Part shown: in pieces, positions 7,567 through 16,363 of the stretch
Numbering within the stretch: the first letter of the stretch is position 1
Layout of the letters: every line of letters starts with the position of its first letter
Assembly (NCBI GenBank): GCA_019417325.1
Contig: DXVO01000015.1
Span: 1 to 36,656 of the forward strand
Reading direction: 5' to 3'
Source of the DNA: Parabacteroides sp.
GTDB taxonomy: Bacteria > Bacteroidota > Bacteroidia > Bacteroidales > Tannerellaceae
Length of the DNA stretch: 36,656 nucleotides
The notes under the pieces: generated by a model
Databases searched by the model: none
The model's input: only the letters and a program-made list of their open reading frames with translations
Told to the model about the DNA's origin: nothing
Position numbers and translations under genes: made by a program

Positions 7567-8580
7567 CTATAATCGTATATTCTTCATTTCTTTTATAAGT
7601 CCTGCCACGTCCGTAAACACTTTCGTCCCGGAATCCGGCATAGTCATCACCAGGTGATGTGCAGAACGGCAATCTATATTAATCTGCCCTTCCTTTACCG
7701 GAGATGGTCTGAACCCGTTCCGGATAAGTGCATTGCCCACCCAGTAAGAAACCAAAAAATCCCCTTCTACTCCTATGGGAGAAACTGGCGCCTGTGTATT
7801 TAATTTTCCGGTTGCCGGGTCGAAAACAATCCCGTCCCGGCTAAAGAATGTTTCAAAAGCGCCGTTCATAATTAAGTCTTCCGGGGTTCCGGACAACATG
7901 GGATGTCCTTTTTCCTGTAACCACAAACAATCTCCCATTTGGAGAGCCAGATCCAAATCATGGGTCGACAGTAAAATTGCCTTATTTTGTTCTACCGCAA
8001 GTTTATGCAACAAAACCATTGTTTCAATACGGCTTGTCACATCCAGAAAAGCCGTAGGCTCATCCAGCAGTATAATCGGGCATTGCTGTGCCAATACTTT
8101 TGCAATCATCGCTTTTTGACGTTCTCCATCACTCAGTTCCGATACATAGTTCTGTGATTTGTGGGCAATACCGGCTGCCTCTAGCGATTGTTCGATGATT
8201 TCCCGGTCATGCACTTTCAGTTGACCGAAAAATCCCGTATACGGATGACGCCCCAGGGACACCAGATCATAGACAGTTATACCGCCTGCATTTGTCTTTT
8301 CTGTCAATACAACCCCTACAGTCAGTGAAAAGTTGTATTGGGAATACGAATCCAGCGGTTTGCCCATCAAACGGATTTCTCCCCCCAAAGGTGGCTGGAA
8401 ACCGCAAAGTGTCCGTAATAAAGTGGACTTTCCCGCTCCGTTTAATCCGAGCAAGCAAGTCACTTCTCCGGCAAACAACTGCAAATCCAGTGCTTCATGT
8501 ATAACTTTCCGTTTACCTCCTTTCAGCAGATATCCGATACTTAGCTGCTTTGTTTCTATCACAGGACTGTTATTCATCAT
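7567..8580 (-). CDS. FecE/BtuD-type ABC importer ATPase with C-terminal extension
   Basis: ATPase of an iron-chelate, heme or cobalamin-type importer. From the ATG at 8580: Walker A GLNGAGKST (45-53), signature LSDGERQKA, Walker B IILLDEPTAFLD, and the switch STHD. About 80 extra residues follow the usual 255-residue ATPase, including SYWVGNALIRNGF and a segment with HHLVMTMPDSGTKVF. The extension resembles a small ligand-binding domain, but I cannot name it. The frame opens at a TTG three codons earlier, overlapping the upstream permease by four bases; ATG at 8580 leaves five bases between stop and start. Either way, coupling with the permease is tight. Confidence 0.9.
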   Translation of the reverse strand: MMNNSPVIETKQLSIGYLLKGGKRKVIHEALDLQLFAGEVTCLLGLNGAGKSTLLRTLCGFQPPLGGEIRLMGKPLDSYSQYNFSLTVGVVLTEKTNAGGITVYDLVSLGRHPYTGFFGQLKVHDREIIEQSLEAAGIAHKSQNYVSELSDGERQKAMIAKVLAQQCPIILLDEPTAFLDVTSRIETMVLLHKLAVEQNKAILLSTHDLDLALQMGDCLWLQEKGHPMLSGTPEDLIMNGAFETFFSRDGIVFDPATGKLNTQAPVSPIGVEGDFLVSYWVGNALIRNGFRPSPVKEGQINIDCRSAHHLVMTMPDSGTKVFTDVAGLIKEMKNIRL

Positions 8581-8585
8581 AGCGT

Positions 8586-9620
8586 TCAATCAAAATATTG
8601 GATATTCTTACGGTTCACAATCACATAAATTATCACAGGAGCACCCAACATGGGGGTTACGGCATTCAGAGGCAAAATATTATTTGTTCCGGGAAGTACC
8701 ATTATCAGATTACAAAGCAATGCTATACAAGAGCCTGTCAATAAAGTAACCGGAACCAGCATTTTATGATTGGAAGAACCCAACATCAACCGGGCAATAT
8801 GAGGTACGGCAAGCCCGATAAAGGATATCGGACCGCAAAATGCCGTTGTCGTAGCAGTAAGTAACCCTGTACAAAACAAAATCAATATACGTGTCTGTTT
8901 GATTTTGATACCCAGGTTTGCTGCGTACATCTCTCCCAGTAATAAGGCATTCAATGGTTTTATCAGTAAAATAGCTAAAAACAACCCTATCAATGTAAAT
9001 ATACCGAAATAGGGAAGTTGCTGGATGGATACCCCCGAGAAGTTGCCTAACCCCCACATAACGAAAGCATGTACCTTATCTGTCGAAGCATAATAATTCA
9101 GAATAGATATCAGCGAAGAGGCCATGTATCCTATCATGATACCGATAATCAGGAGCATTACATTACTCTTTACTTTGGATGAGAAATAGATAATCAATCC
9201 CAGAATACAACCGGCACCGATAAAAGCCGCCAATATAACTGCTACATATCCACTCAGTGGCCAATCCGTTACTAAACTCATCGAACCGCCGAAGTAAAGC
9301 AGGATAGCAGCAACCCCCAGGTTTGCCCCATCACTTATACCCAAGATAGACGGACCGGCAAGCGGGTTCCGGAACAATGTCTGCAAAAGCAACCCGCTCA
9401 CAGCCAATGAAGCTCCGGCAAGTAAAGCCGTCACAGCTTGCGGAAAACGGGATTGTAACACTATATTCTGCCATGCCAGCCGTTCGTTTCCCTGCCCCAG
9501 CAAAATATTCCACACACTCTCAAACGGTATCGATACGGCACCGTATACCAGCCCTCCTGCAAATAAAACCAAAAGGATAAAAATCAAAAGCGGATAAAAT
9601 AACAAGGCTTGCTTATTCAT
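8586..9620 (-). CDS. FecCD/BtuC-family ABC importer permease
   Basis: A 344-residue membrane protein with about ten hydrophobic segments. It has the family hallmarks LLAGASLAVSGLLLQTLFRNPLAGP, with the Asn-Pro-Leu-Ala motif and GISDGAN after it, and a C-terminal FCGPISFIGLAVPHIAR coupling region that contacts the ATPase. It forms the import channel with the downstream ATPase. No periplasmic binding protein or TonB receptor gene adjoins it: upstream is an alanine symporter. I see no cobalamin riboswitch in the short 47-base spacer. Substrate could be cobalamin, heme or siderophore. Confidence 0.92.
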   Translation of the reverse strand: MNKQALLFYPLLIFILLVLFAGGLVYGAVSIPFESVWNILLGQGNERLAWQNIVLQSRFPQAVTALLAGASLAVSGLLLQTLFRNPLAGPSILGISDGANLGVAAILLYFGGSMSLVTDWPLSGYVAVILAAFIGAGCILGLIIYFSSKVKSNVMLLIIGIMIGYMASSLISILNYYASTDKVHAFVMWGLGNFSGVSIQQLPYFGIFTLIGLFLAILLIKPLNALLLGEMYAANLGIKIKQTRILILFCTGLLTATTTAFCGPISFIGLAVPHIARLMLGSSNHKMLVPVTLLTGSCIALLCNLIMVLPGTNNILPLNAVTPMLGAPVIIYVIVNRKNIQYFD

Positions 9621-9667
9621 AGCGCAAATATAATGCTTTTATCCGCTCCAAACCGATTGGCTGGTAT

Positions 9668-11047
9668 TCACTTCTGCTTTTTCTTTTCTTTTTCCGCTAT
9701 GAAGAATTTCCTTGTTTCGTCAACAACTTCCTTTCTTAATCCGATAATACCTATCAGGTTAGGAATAGCCATTAATCCGTTCACGATATCCGCAATAATA
9801 AAAATAAGACCTAAAGGTAAAAACGAACCGACAGCAACAAGAGATATAAAAATAACCCGGTAAGGCTTTATGGATTTTATACCCATCAGGTATTCCATAC
9901 ATTTTTCGCCATAATAATTCCAGCCCAATATGGTAGTAAAGGCAAAAAAGATCAATCCGATATTAACGACATATTTTCCTAAGACAGGGATGGGAAGTCC
10001 CCTTTCAAATGCAACTGTGGTCATTGCCGCTCCTTCCTGATGCCCTCCATAGCTTCCTGTCAACACAATTGTAAGTCCTATAACCGTACAGACCAACATG
10101 GTAAAGAAGGTGCCGGTCATTGATATCAGTCCCTGCTTAACCGGCGACTTTGTCTTTGCAGCCGCTGCTGCAATCGGAGAACTGCCCAAACCGGCTTCAT
10201 TGGAAAAGATTCCTCTGCCTACCCCCATTTGTATCGCAACCAGAATCGTCACACCGGCAGCTCCTCCTAACACCGCTTTGGGCGCAAAAGCACTCTCTAC
10301 TATCAGCAATATCGCCGGGATAATTTCTTCCGACCGGTTTATCAACACAAGCAAAACAACCAGCAGATAAAGTACCACCATAGTCGGTACGATTTTTTCC
10401 GCCACACTCGAAATCCTCTTTATTCCCCCCAATGTAACCAATGCCACAAGAATGGTTACTACAACAGCTGTTATAGCAACCGGCACATTAAACAGAATGG
10501 TCGTAGCATCCGATATGGATTTAACTTGCCCGAAAGTCCCAATGCCGAAAAAGGCAACACCGACACCAAATAACGCAAAAAGTTTTGCCAGCCATTTCAT
10601 GCCAAGCCCGTTTTGTATATAATACATCGGACCTCCCGCCATCTGGTTGTTTGCATCGACCTCTCTATATTTAATCGCCAATACACCTTCGGCATACTTT
10701 GTAGCCATACCAAAGAAAGCGGCAAGCCACATCCAGAACAAGGCCCCGGGTCCTCCTGTATGGACGGCTGTAGCCACTCCAACGATATTACCCGTTCCTA
10801 TCGATGCCGATAGAGCAGTGCACAAAGCTCCGTAATTGGACACATCCCCCTGAACGGAAGCGTCCTGTTCCTCTTCATCTTTACCAAAGACAAATTTAAA
10901 TGCCATTGGTAACCTGAAAATTTGAAGTAGTCTTAATTTGAATGTCAGATAAATTCCTGTTCCGACAAGTAGGATAAGTAATGGCGGTCCCCAAACAAAG
11001 TTGCTGATACTTTGAAAGATTTCTTTTATTTCCATACTGTTATTCAT
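9668..11047 (-). CDS. AGCS-family alanine/glycine:Na+ symporter
   Basis: A 459-residue amino-acid carrier. The family signature is clear: NYGALCTALSASIGTGNIVG (residues about 70-90), then GGPGALFWMWLAAFFGMATKYAE, and later GIFSNEAGLGSSPIAAAAAK. About ten to eleven membrane segments and a lysine-rich tail (AEKEKKKQK) are visible. It should take up alanine or glycine with sodium. It ends 47 bases before the permease gene on the same strand, so read-through is possible, but no functional link is evident. The 249 bases upstream hold no gene I can support and no clear terminator. Confidence 0.93.
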   Translation of the reverse strand: MNNSMEIKEIFQSISNFVWGPPLLILLVGTGIYLTFKLRLLQIFRLPMAFKFVFGKDEEEQDASVQGDVSNYGALCTALSASIGTGNIVGVATAVHTGGPGALFWMWLAAFFGMATKYAEGVLAIKYREVDANNQMAGGPMYYIQNGLGMKWLAKLFALFGVGVAFFGIGTFGQVKSISDATTILFNVPVAITAVVVTILVALVTLGGIKRISSVAEKIVPTMVVLYLLVVLLVLINRSEEIIPAILLIVESAFAPKAVLGGAAGVTILVAIQMGVGRGIFSNEAGLGSSPIAAAAAKTKSPVKQGLISMTGTFFTMLVCTVIGLTIVLTGSYGGHQEGAAMTTVAFERGLPIPVLGKYVVNIGLIFFAFTTILGWNYYGEKCMEYLMGIKSIKPYRVIFISLVAVGSFLPLGLIFIIADIVNGLMAIPNLIGIIGLRKEVVDETRKFFIAEKEKKKQK

Positions 11048-11296
11048 TAATTAAAGGGTTGTATTTCTCTAAGGTATAATCATGACGATTCTATCAAATA
11101 GCCAATCGGTCTTTGATCTATCTTACATCTAAGGTCATTCGCAAATGTAAGAGAAATAAATAAAATGATAACATCATTATTGTTAAAAATAAGCCTTCGG
11201 TACAATTTAAGTATAAAAACAAAAGACAGGCATATCCCAAAGGCTTTAATAACGGAAATACACTATGCCTTTGTGATATACCTGTATAAAATACAT
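11048..11296. other. Spacer between the PUL and the symporter
   Basis: An AT-rich stretch of about 250 bases. The small plus-strand frame beginning at 11165 runs into the PUL gene antisense and has no recognisable domain. I see no hairpin strong enough to call a terminator for the DUF5107 gene. Confidence 0.5.
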
Positions 11297-14200
11297 TTAA
11301 TAAACAATACCTTCACTCATTGTTTTAGCCCAGACATTGCCAGGATAAAACTCTAACGCTTGCCGGAATTTTTCCCCTGCAAGGTCTTTATTCTCTTTTA
11401 ATAGTTGTATTAAGCCATCGTAATAAGCTACATTACTCTGCTGTATATTCTTATTTGCTTCTCCAAATTTTGCATAAGAATCCATCAGATTTTGCTGTAC
11501 GGTTTTTAACCTATCCTGCATTTCAGACAATAACTTATCTGCCTCGTTAACCTGATTCAATTTTCGTAACGATTTAACTTTATAATACCCCAAATCACTC
11601 AAAGCATCCGGTGTATTGCCAGCCGCTGATTTCTTAAAACAGTCTTCCGCTTGATTTTTATGACCTAACGCCTGATAAGCAATTCCAGATAAATAATACA
11701 CCTTCGCTTCATATCCGCCCCAACGTGAAGGAGCCACTTCCAGATTTACAGGATACTGGTTTGCCAAATCAAATTCAGAGATTGCTTCTTTATATTTCTT
11801 TTTATCCAACAGACGAATACCTTTCAACAAATGAGAATCCGCATACATATCATGTATTTGTCCGCCGCCTTCCCAAAGATGGAAATGGCGTTTATCCATT
11901 ATGCGGATAGCCTTATCATACTGTCCGGTTATATTATATAAAGTAAGCAAACGCATAACGGCATCGTCATGTTTCATGACCGTTTTCAGGTGAGTCTCCA
12001 ATCGTTTCAGCCGTTGGGATTCAGGCATATTTGCCTGTTCATAGATTTTATCGGACTCTGTAAGCAGCAGGGCATCGCCGGGATTTGCCTTTATTGCCAT
12101 ATCGTAATACTTCATTGCTTTAGCCAAATCGCCGGTACGTCCGTATCCAAAGCCAGCATTACGGCAAGCAATAGAGAAAGAAGGATTCAACTCGACTGAC
12201 TTCACCCACATATCCAGTCCGTTTTCTCTCTGCCCCAGATAATACAACAGGTTTCCTAAATAATAACAGGCAAACGAATCATCCGGCTTTACTTCCAATA
12301 TAGATTTAAACAACCCTATTTCCTCCAACCGGAACGGATAATTGTCCAGCGGGGATAATTGTTGAGCCTGCCCGATACAAGTTAACGCACCTTCTTTATC
12401 ACCGGACTTAATCAAATTAGCCGCTTTATAATAATAGACCAACGGATATCCGGCATAAGGCTCACCGATAGAAATCGCCTCATCCAATACGGTTAAAGCA
12501 TCTTTTACCGATCCTATTGTCATATAGTTGTTTGCCACTTCCAACATTTCCTGTACAGCGATAATTCCTTTACTATTATAATTATTGCCTACACGCAAGA
12601 AAGAGGCATCTCCAGCCGTAAGCAGGCTTTTTTCCGCTGCACTCCAATAATCCAGCGGATCTATCTGCTGAATATAGGCGATTGTTTCCAATGCTTGCGC
12701 CTTATCTCCCAGCATACGAAGAATATAAGCCTTCAGGGTAAGCGCCTGCAAATCACGTCCTCCCACATAAAGAGACTGGGTAATCAAGTCCAACGCTCCC
12801 ACATACTCTTTTGCATTGACTGCCATTACTGCCAGTTCATAGAATGAACGATGCTTATATTCCGGTGTCCATGTAGCCGCCCAATAAGCATCTTCCGCCT
12901 TTTGGTTTTCACCCGTCATCCGGTACAAATAACCCAGATAATAAAGGGCTTCCGTATTTTTCACTCTCGTATAATCGTGCGATAATCTTGCCTGGGCACG
13001 TAGCAGATGCAGTTTGGCTTTCTCCCATTCTCCCTGACGGATATAATGTTTACCCACTTCTATATTCACACGGGCATCCATTGAATCGCGAAGTAATGCT
13101 TCATTATAAAAATCCATATAGTCCAACCGGGCATTGTTAAACTGGTCTACACGAAGACCTGCCAGATACAGTTCTTCATTTGTTTTATATGCTTTTACCG
13201 GTTTTGTCCCTTCTATAACTTCGGGTAATGGTTTTTCTTCCAACACTACCGGGCTATAATCGACCAACAGGTTCCCTTGTGCATCATATAAAGCAGTATA
13301 TAAATCGGAAGCCTTTTCCACATCAGGAACAGAAACCTGTTCAAAGAAATAGTTATCCGGATCAATGGAAATACGCTTATCCATCAATATTCGGTCTTTA
13401 CATTTTACCACTACATGTGCATTATCATACAATGTTGTTGCACAATATCCTACCCTGTAAAGGTGGTCTCCTGCCGGTTCAAAATTGACTGCCGCATCCA
13501 CTGTTGCATTCTTCACGCCTTTAATACCTTTTATCGGATACCATATCTGGCTGAATTCCCGGATTTCACCCGGATTAATCCAGCTATAGTCCGGCTGGTT
13601 GTCTGAATAACCGCCCACCATCAATTCCAGATAATGCCCGTCATTATCCGATAATATTTTATTCCACATTTCCCCATTCGGATTATTTCCCCACAGGAAA
13701 AATTTCTTTCCGGGAACAACATGCCTGTTTGCAACATGTACCGTACCGGCATCAACGCCATAATCATAACCGGCAAGGAATGACATCTCACTTCCCCATG
13801 CAAAAATGGAACGGGAACTTCCCGTAAAATTCTTCCACCAGGATAAATCTTCAGCCTTTCCATCCCCGACCGTTGTCTCTCCCTCAGGCCAGTCGGTAAA
13901 ATAAACTTTATGATGATCCGCACCAAACTGTACATCCGGTGGGAATATAACCTGATACCGGTCATTGCAATGAACCGATACATTCGCCCAATACAACATG
14001 GACTGAATCATCGATGTCGGATTGATTACTTTTATCTTTGCCTCAACCCATGAACGGTTCGGATAGACGGATACACCGACCGACCATTTCAGACGGTGTC
14101 TGAATTCTGTTTCCCCAACCCAAATAGTTTTACTTCCATTCTTGTTTTCCTCCATCGTCCAGTTCACAGGCATATACGTACTGGCCCGGTGATGGTCCGG

Positions 14201-14608
14201 TATATTCCATTCCACCCCGCCGGATAACCAGGCGCCCAACATTCCGATCAGAGCCGGTTTAACTCCTGTCTGAGTATAAAAGAAATGATATTTATTCGTA
14301 TTATCCGTAGCAGAAAAAATACGTCCGCCGATTTCCGGCAAGACAGATATATCGACATACTGATTATTCAGTTTCAATACGTTATATTCCTGTTCCACTT
14401 TATTCTCTGTCAATATATCATAGAGCGGATAAGGGTAAATATATCCTTCCGCTCCCTGGTAGACACGCCCGGTAAAAAAGATAGGATTGATCTCAGGATT
14501 GCCGATTTGATAGGTAGGTATCTTTTCCTGTACGGCTTCCATGTGAACCTGTTGTCCGAAAAGAGGGGCCACGGACAAACATAGCAATGGTATTAGCTTA
14601 CATTTCAT
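11297..14608 (-). CDS. DUF5107-TPR protein, PUL component
   Basis: A 1,103-residue exported protein with a signal peptide (about 1-19, ending LFGQ). A DUF5107 region follows (about 40-370) with features of a galactose-mutarotase-like beta-sandwich: LPEIGGRIFSATD, GGVEWNIPDHH, EFRHRLKWSVGVSVYPN. A second beta-rich stretch reaches about 460, and a long tetratricopeptide array runs from about 500 to the end (for example DALTVLDEAISIGEPYAGYP and AMKYYDMAIKANPGDALLL). Some members may bind or cleave glycans; I know no established activity for this one. It is last in the SusCD operon, behind a hairpin, and probably works on the glycan imported or degraded by that locus. Confidence 0.85.
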   Translation of the reverse strand: MKCKLIPLLCLSVAPLFGQQVHMEAVQEKIPTYQIGNPEINPIFFTGRVYQGAEGYIYPYPLYDILTENKVEQEYNVLKLNNQYVDISVLPEIGGRIFSATDNTNKYHFFYTQTGVKPALIGMLGAWLSGGVEWNIPDHHRASTYMPVNWTMEENKNGSKTIWVGETEFRHRLKWSVGVSVYPNRSWVEAKIKVINPTSMIQSMLYWANVSVHCNDRYQVIFPPDVQFGADHHKVYFTDWPEGETTVGDGKAEDLSWWKNFTGSSRSIFAWGSEMSFLAGYDYGVDAGTVHVANRHVVPGKKFFLWGNNPNGEMWNKILSDNDGHYLELMVGGYSDNQPDYSWINPGEIREFSQIWYPIKGIKGVKNATVDAAVNFEPAGDHLYRVGYCATTLYDNAHVVVKCKDRILMDKRISIDPDNYFFEQVSVPDVEKASDLYTALYDAQGNLLVDYSPVVLEEKPLPEVIEGTKPVKAYKTNEELYLAGLRVDQFNNARLDYMDFYNEALLRDSMDARVNIEVGKHYIRQGEWEKAKLHLLRAQARLSHDYTRVKNTEALYYLGYLYRMTGENQKAEDAYWAATWTPEYKHRSFYELAVMAVNAKEYVGALDLITQSLYVGGRDLQALTLKAYILRMLGDKAQALETIAYIQQIDPLDYWSAAEKSLLTAGDASFLRVGNNYNSKGIIAVQEMLEVANNYMTIGSVKDALTVLDEAISIGEPYAGYPLVYYYKAANLIKSGDKEGALTCIGQAQQLSPLDNYPFRLEEIGLFKSILEVKPDDSFACYYLGNLLYYLGQRENGLDMWVKSVELNPSFSIACRNAGFGYGRTGDLAKAMKYYDMAIKANPGDALLLTESDKIYEQANMPESQRLKRLETHLKTVMKHDDAVMRLLTLYNITGQYDKAIRIMDKRHFHLWEGGGQIHDMYADSHLLKGIRLLDKKKYKEAISEFDLANQYPVNLEVAPSRWGGYEAKVYYLSGIAYQALGHKNQAEDCFKKSAAGNTPDALSDLGYYKVKSLRKLNQVNEADKLLSEMQDRLKTVQQNLMDSYAKFGEANKNIQQSNVAYYDGLIQLLKENKDLAGEKFRQALEFYPGNVWAKTMSEGIVY

Positions 14609-14677
14609 AACATAATGATTAGAGAATTGAAAGAAAGAGTTAAGTTTTTCTAAATAAAAGAAGTGCGATAGTCTATA

Positions 14678-14709
14678 TTTCCGGACTCTGACGATACAAA
14701 GTCCGGAAA
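14678..14709 (-). promoter_or_regulatory. Intercistronic hairpin between susD-like and DUF5107 genes
   Basis: TTTCCGGACT (14678-14687) and AGTCCGGAAA (14700-14709) form a perfect 10-bp stem with a 12-base loop. On the transcribed minus strand there is no T run after it, so it is more likely an mRNA stability or processing element, or a weak attenuator, than a full terminator. Confidence 0.6.
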
Positions 14710-14725
14710 TAATTTTTATCTATTT

Positions 14726-16342
14726 TTATCTTACCAGATTAGGATTCAAAGAAGCATCCATAGCAGGATAAGGGGCATAAATTGTTTTTTCACCTTGCCA
14801 AACAGCCTTATCAGGTATCAGAACAGATTCCTGTACCATCACACCCGGAGCAACCTCTATCGCTTCATTTCGCTTACGATCTTCAAATGTTTTCTGCAAC
14901 AGTTCCATACGCATCTGATCGGCACGGCGAGTTACTAACGCACACCAGTTCCCTGCCACTTCCCAGCCATGTTCCATCAAGGCTGCATCTGCAAACGCCT
15001 GTCCGCTCATACCTGACGGCAACGGATCCAAACCTGCACGATATCGTACATCGTTGATACAACGGTAAGCCAATTCATTCGGTTTACCATCGGCACGAGC
15101 CTGTGCTTCAGCGTACCACAGCAATACTTCCGCATAACGGATAATACGGTGGCGGGAATCGTTAGTCATATCCTGGCTGGCAGGTTTCGTATAATCATAA
15201 TCCGTATTTCCCACACCTACAGAAAACACAGAGAACATCGGATGATTCTCCGGAATATAATTCGTTCCACTTTCATCCTTTTCCCACCAATCCACTAATT
15301 TACCGCCTTCTTTGTTTCCCAATAAGATTTTAGGATTGTAAATTGCATCTTTACGCGGACCAGCCGGCATATCTTTCCAAAAACGGATTTCGCCAAAAGC
15401 GTCGCCCCAGCCACCTAGTGATTCGAACAAGTTGGATGAAGTAAGTTGTGAATCCTGATCCCAACCGTAATCGGCCACATAATTGATACCGACAACTGTC
15501 TCGTTTGTGTAGTTAGTGCTCATCGCATACACATTTTTGAAATTCTTTTCCAATATATATTCGTAAGAACCGCCTTCTACTCCGTCTATCACTTCTTTCG
15601 CTTTTGCTGCAGCTTCGGCATAATACTCGGTTTTCTTCAAAGGCCATCCAGCCATTGCCATATATACGGCAGCCAAAGTCGATTTAGCTGCTTGTTGAGT
15701 AATATAGGTATTCGCACCAAACATCTTCCGGGGAGCCTTAGTATAATCGTCTGGCAAAATCTTCTCTGCATCTGTCAGATCCTTTACAATCTGTGTATAT
15801 ACTTCTTCCACACTTGCTACCGGAGCTGAATAGTCAATATCATCAGTTGAGTTTGCCGGTTCCAACCGCAAAGGCAGCGGACCGTATATACGCACCAGCG
15901 TAAAATAACTATATGCACGCCAATATTTAGCCTGCCCGACTGCAATATTTATTTCTTCCTGGGTAGTCGGAGTTTCCGCAGCAAAAGCTATTACTTTGTT
16001 TGCCGCCTTAATCAATACATAATGCTGTTGCCAGCATTCGGTTACCCCTTTATTATTATCTGCCGGGACAAAAGCATCGAACTCGGCAGCAGCCTGTTTA
16101 TTACTACCGGGATTGGCGGTCATATCATCTCCCATCCATTGGGGAAGCTGCATGTTGGTATAGCCTTGCGTTTTCATCACTTTCTGATAAAGGGCATATA
16201 CATTCATGTCCAATTCTTCCTGTGACGAATAATAATTCTTCGGGTCAAGTTGCCCTTTGGCATCTTCTGTCAGGAAATCACTGCACGAAGTAGTTAACAG
16301 GCCGCACAACAGTGTACAACCAATCAATATTTTTGTTTTCAT
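14726..16342 (-). CDS. SusD/RagB-family outer-membrane glycan-binding lipoprotein
   Basis: A surface lipoprotein that captures oligosaccharide for its SusC partner. The signal peptide ends in TTSCSDFL, with the acylated Cys at residue 20 from this ATG. The helical TPR-like N-terminal half contains YWRAYSYFTLVRIYGPLPLR, a family hallmark. The C-terminal part has RHRIIRYAEVLLWYAEAQAR and INDVRYRAGLDPLP, also typical. An ATG three codons upstream (16351) is possible. It begins 12-21 bases after the SusC stop, so the pair is co-translated, as is usual. The total of 538 residues matches the family. Confidence 0.95.
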   Translation of the reverse strand: MKTKILIGCTLLCGLLTTSCSDFLTEDAKGQLDPKNYYSSQEELDMNVYALYQKVMKTQGYTNMQLPQWMGDDMTANPGSNKQAAAEFDAFVPADNNKGVTECWQQHYVLIKAANKVIAFAAETPTTQEEINIAVGQAKYWRAYSYFTLVRIYGPLPLRLEPANSTDDIDYSAPVASVEEVYTQIVKDLTDAEKILPDDYTKAPRKMFGANTYITQQAAKSTLAAVYMAMAGWPLKKTEYYAEAAAKAKEVIDGVEGGSYEYILEKNFKNVYAMSTNYTNETVVGINYVADYGWDQDSQLTSSNLFESLGGWGDAFGEIRFWKDMPAGPRKDAIYNPKILLGNKEGGKLVDWWEKDESGTNYIPENHPMFSVFSVGVGNTDYDYTKPASQDMTNDSRHRIIRYAEVLLWYAEAQARADGKPNELAYRCINDVRYRAGLDPLPSGMSGQAFADAALMEHGWEVAGNWCALVTRRADQMRMELLQKTFEDRKRNEAIEVAPGVMVQESVLIPDKAVWQGEKTIYAPYPAMDASLNPNLVR

Positions 16343-16363
16343 GTTTATCATCCGTTTTTAGAT

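Noticed and set aside
9621..9667. Cobalamin riboswitch before the FecCD permease
   Set aside because: The gap to the symporter gene is only 47 bases, far too short, and no B12-box-like sequence is seen.
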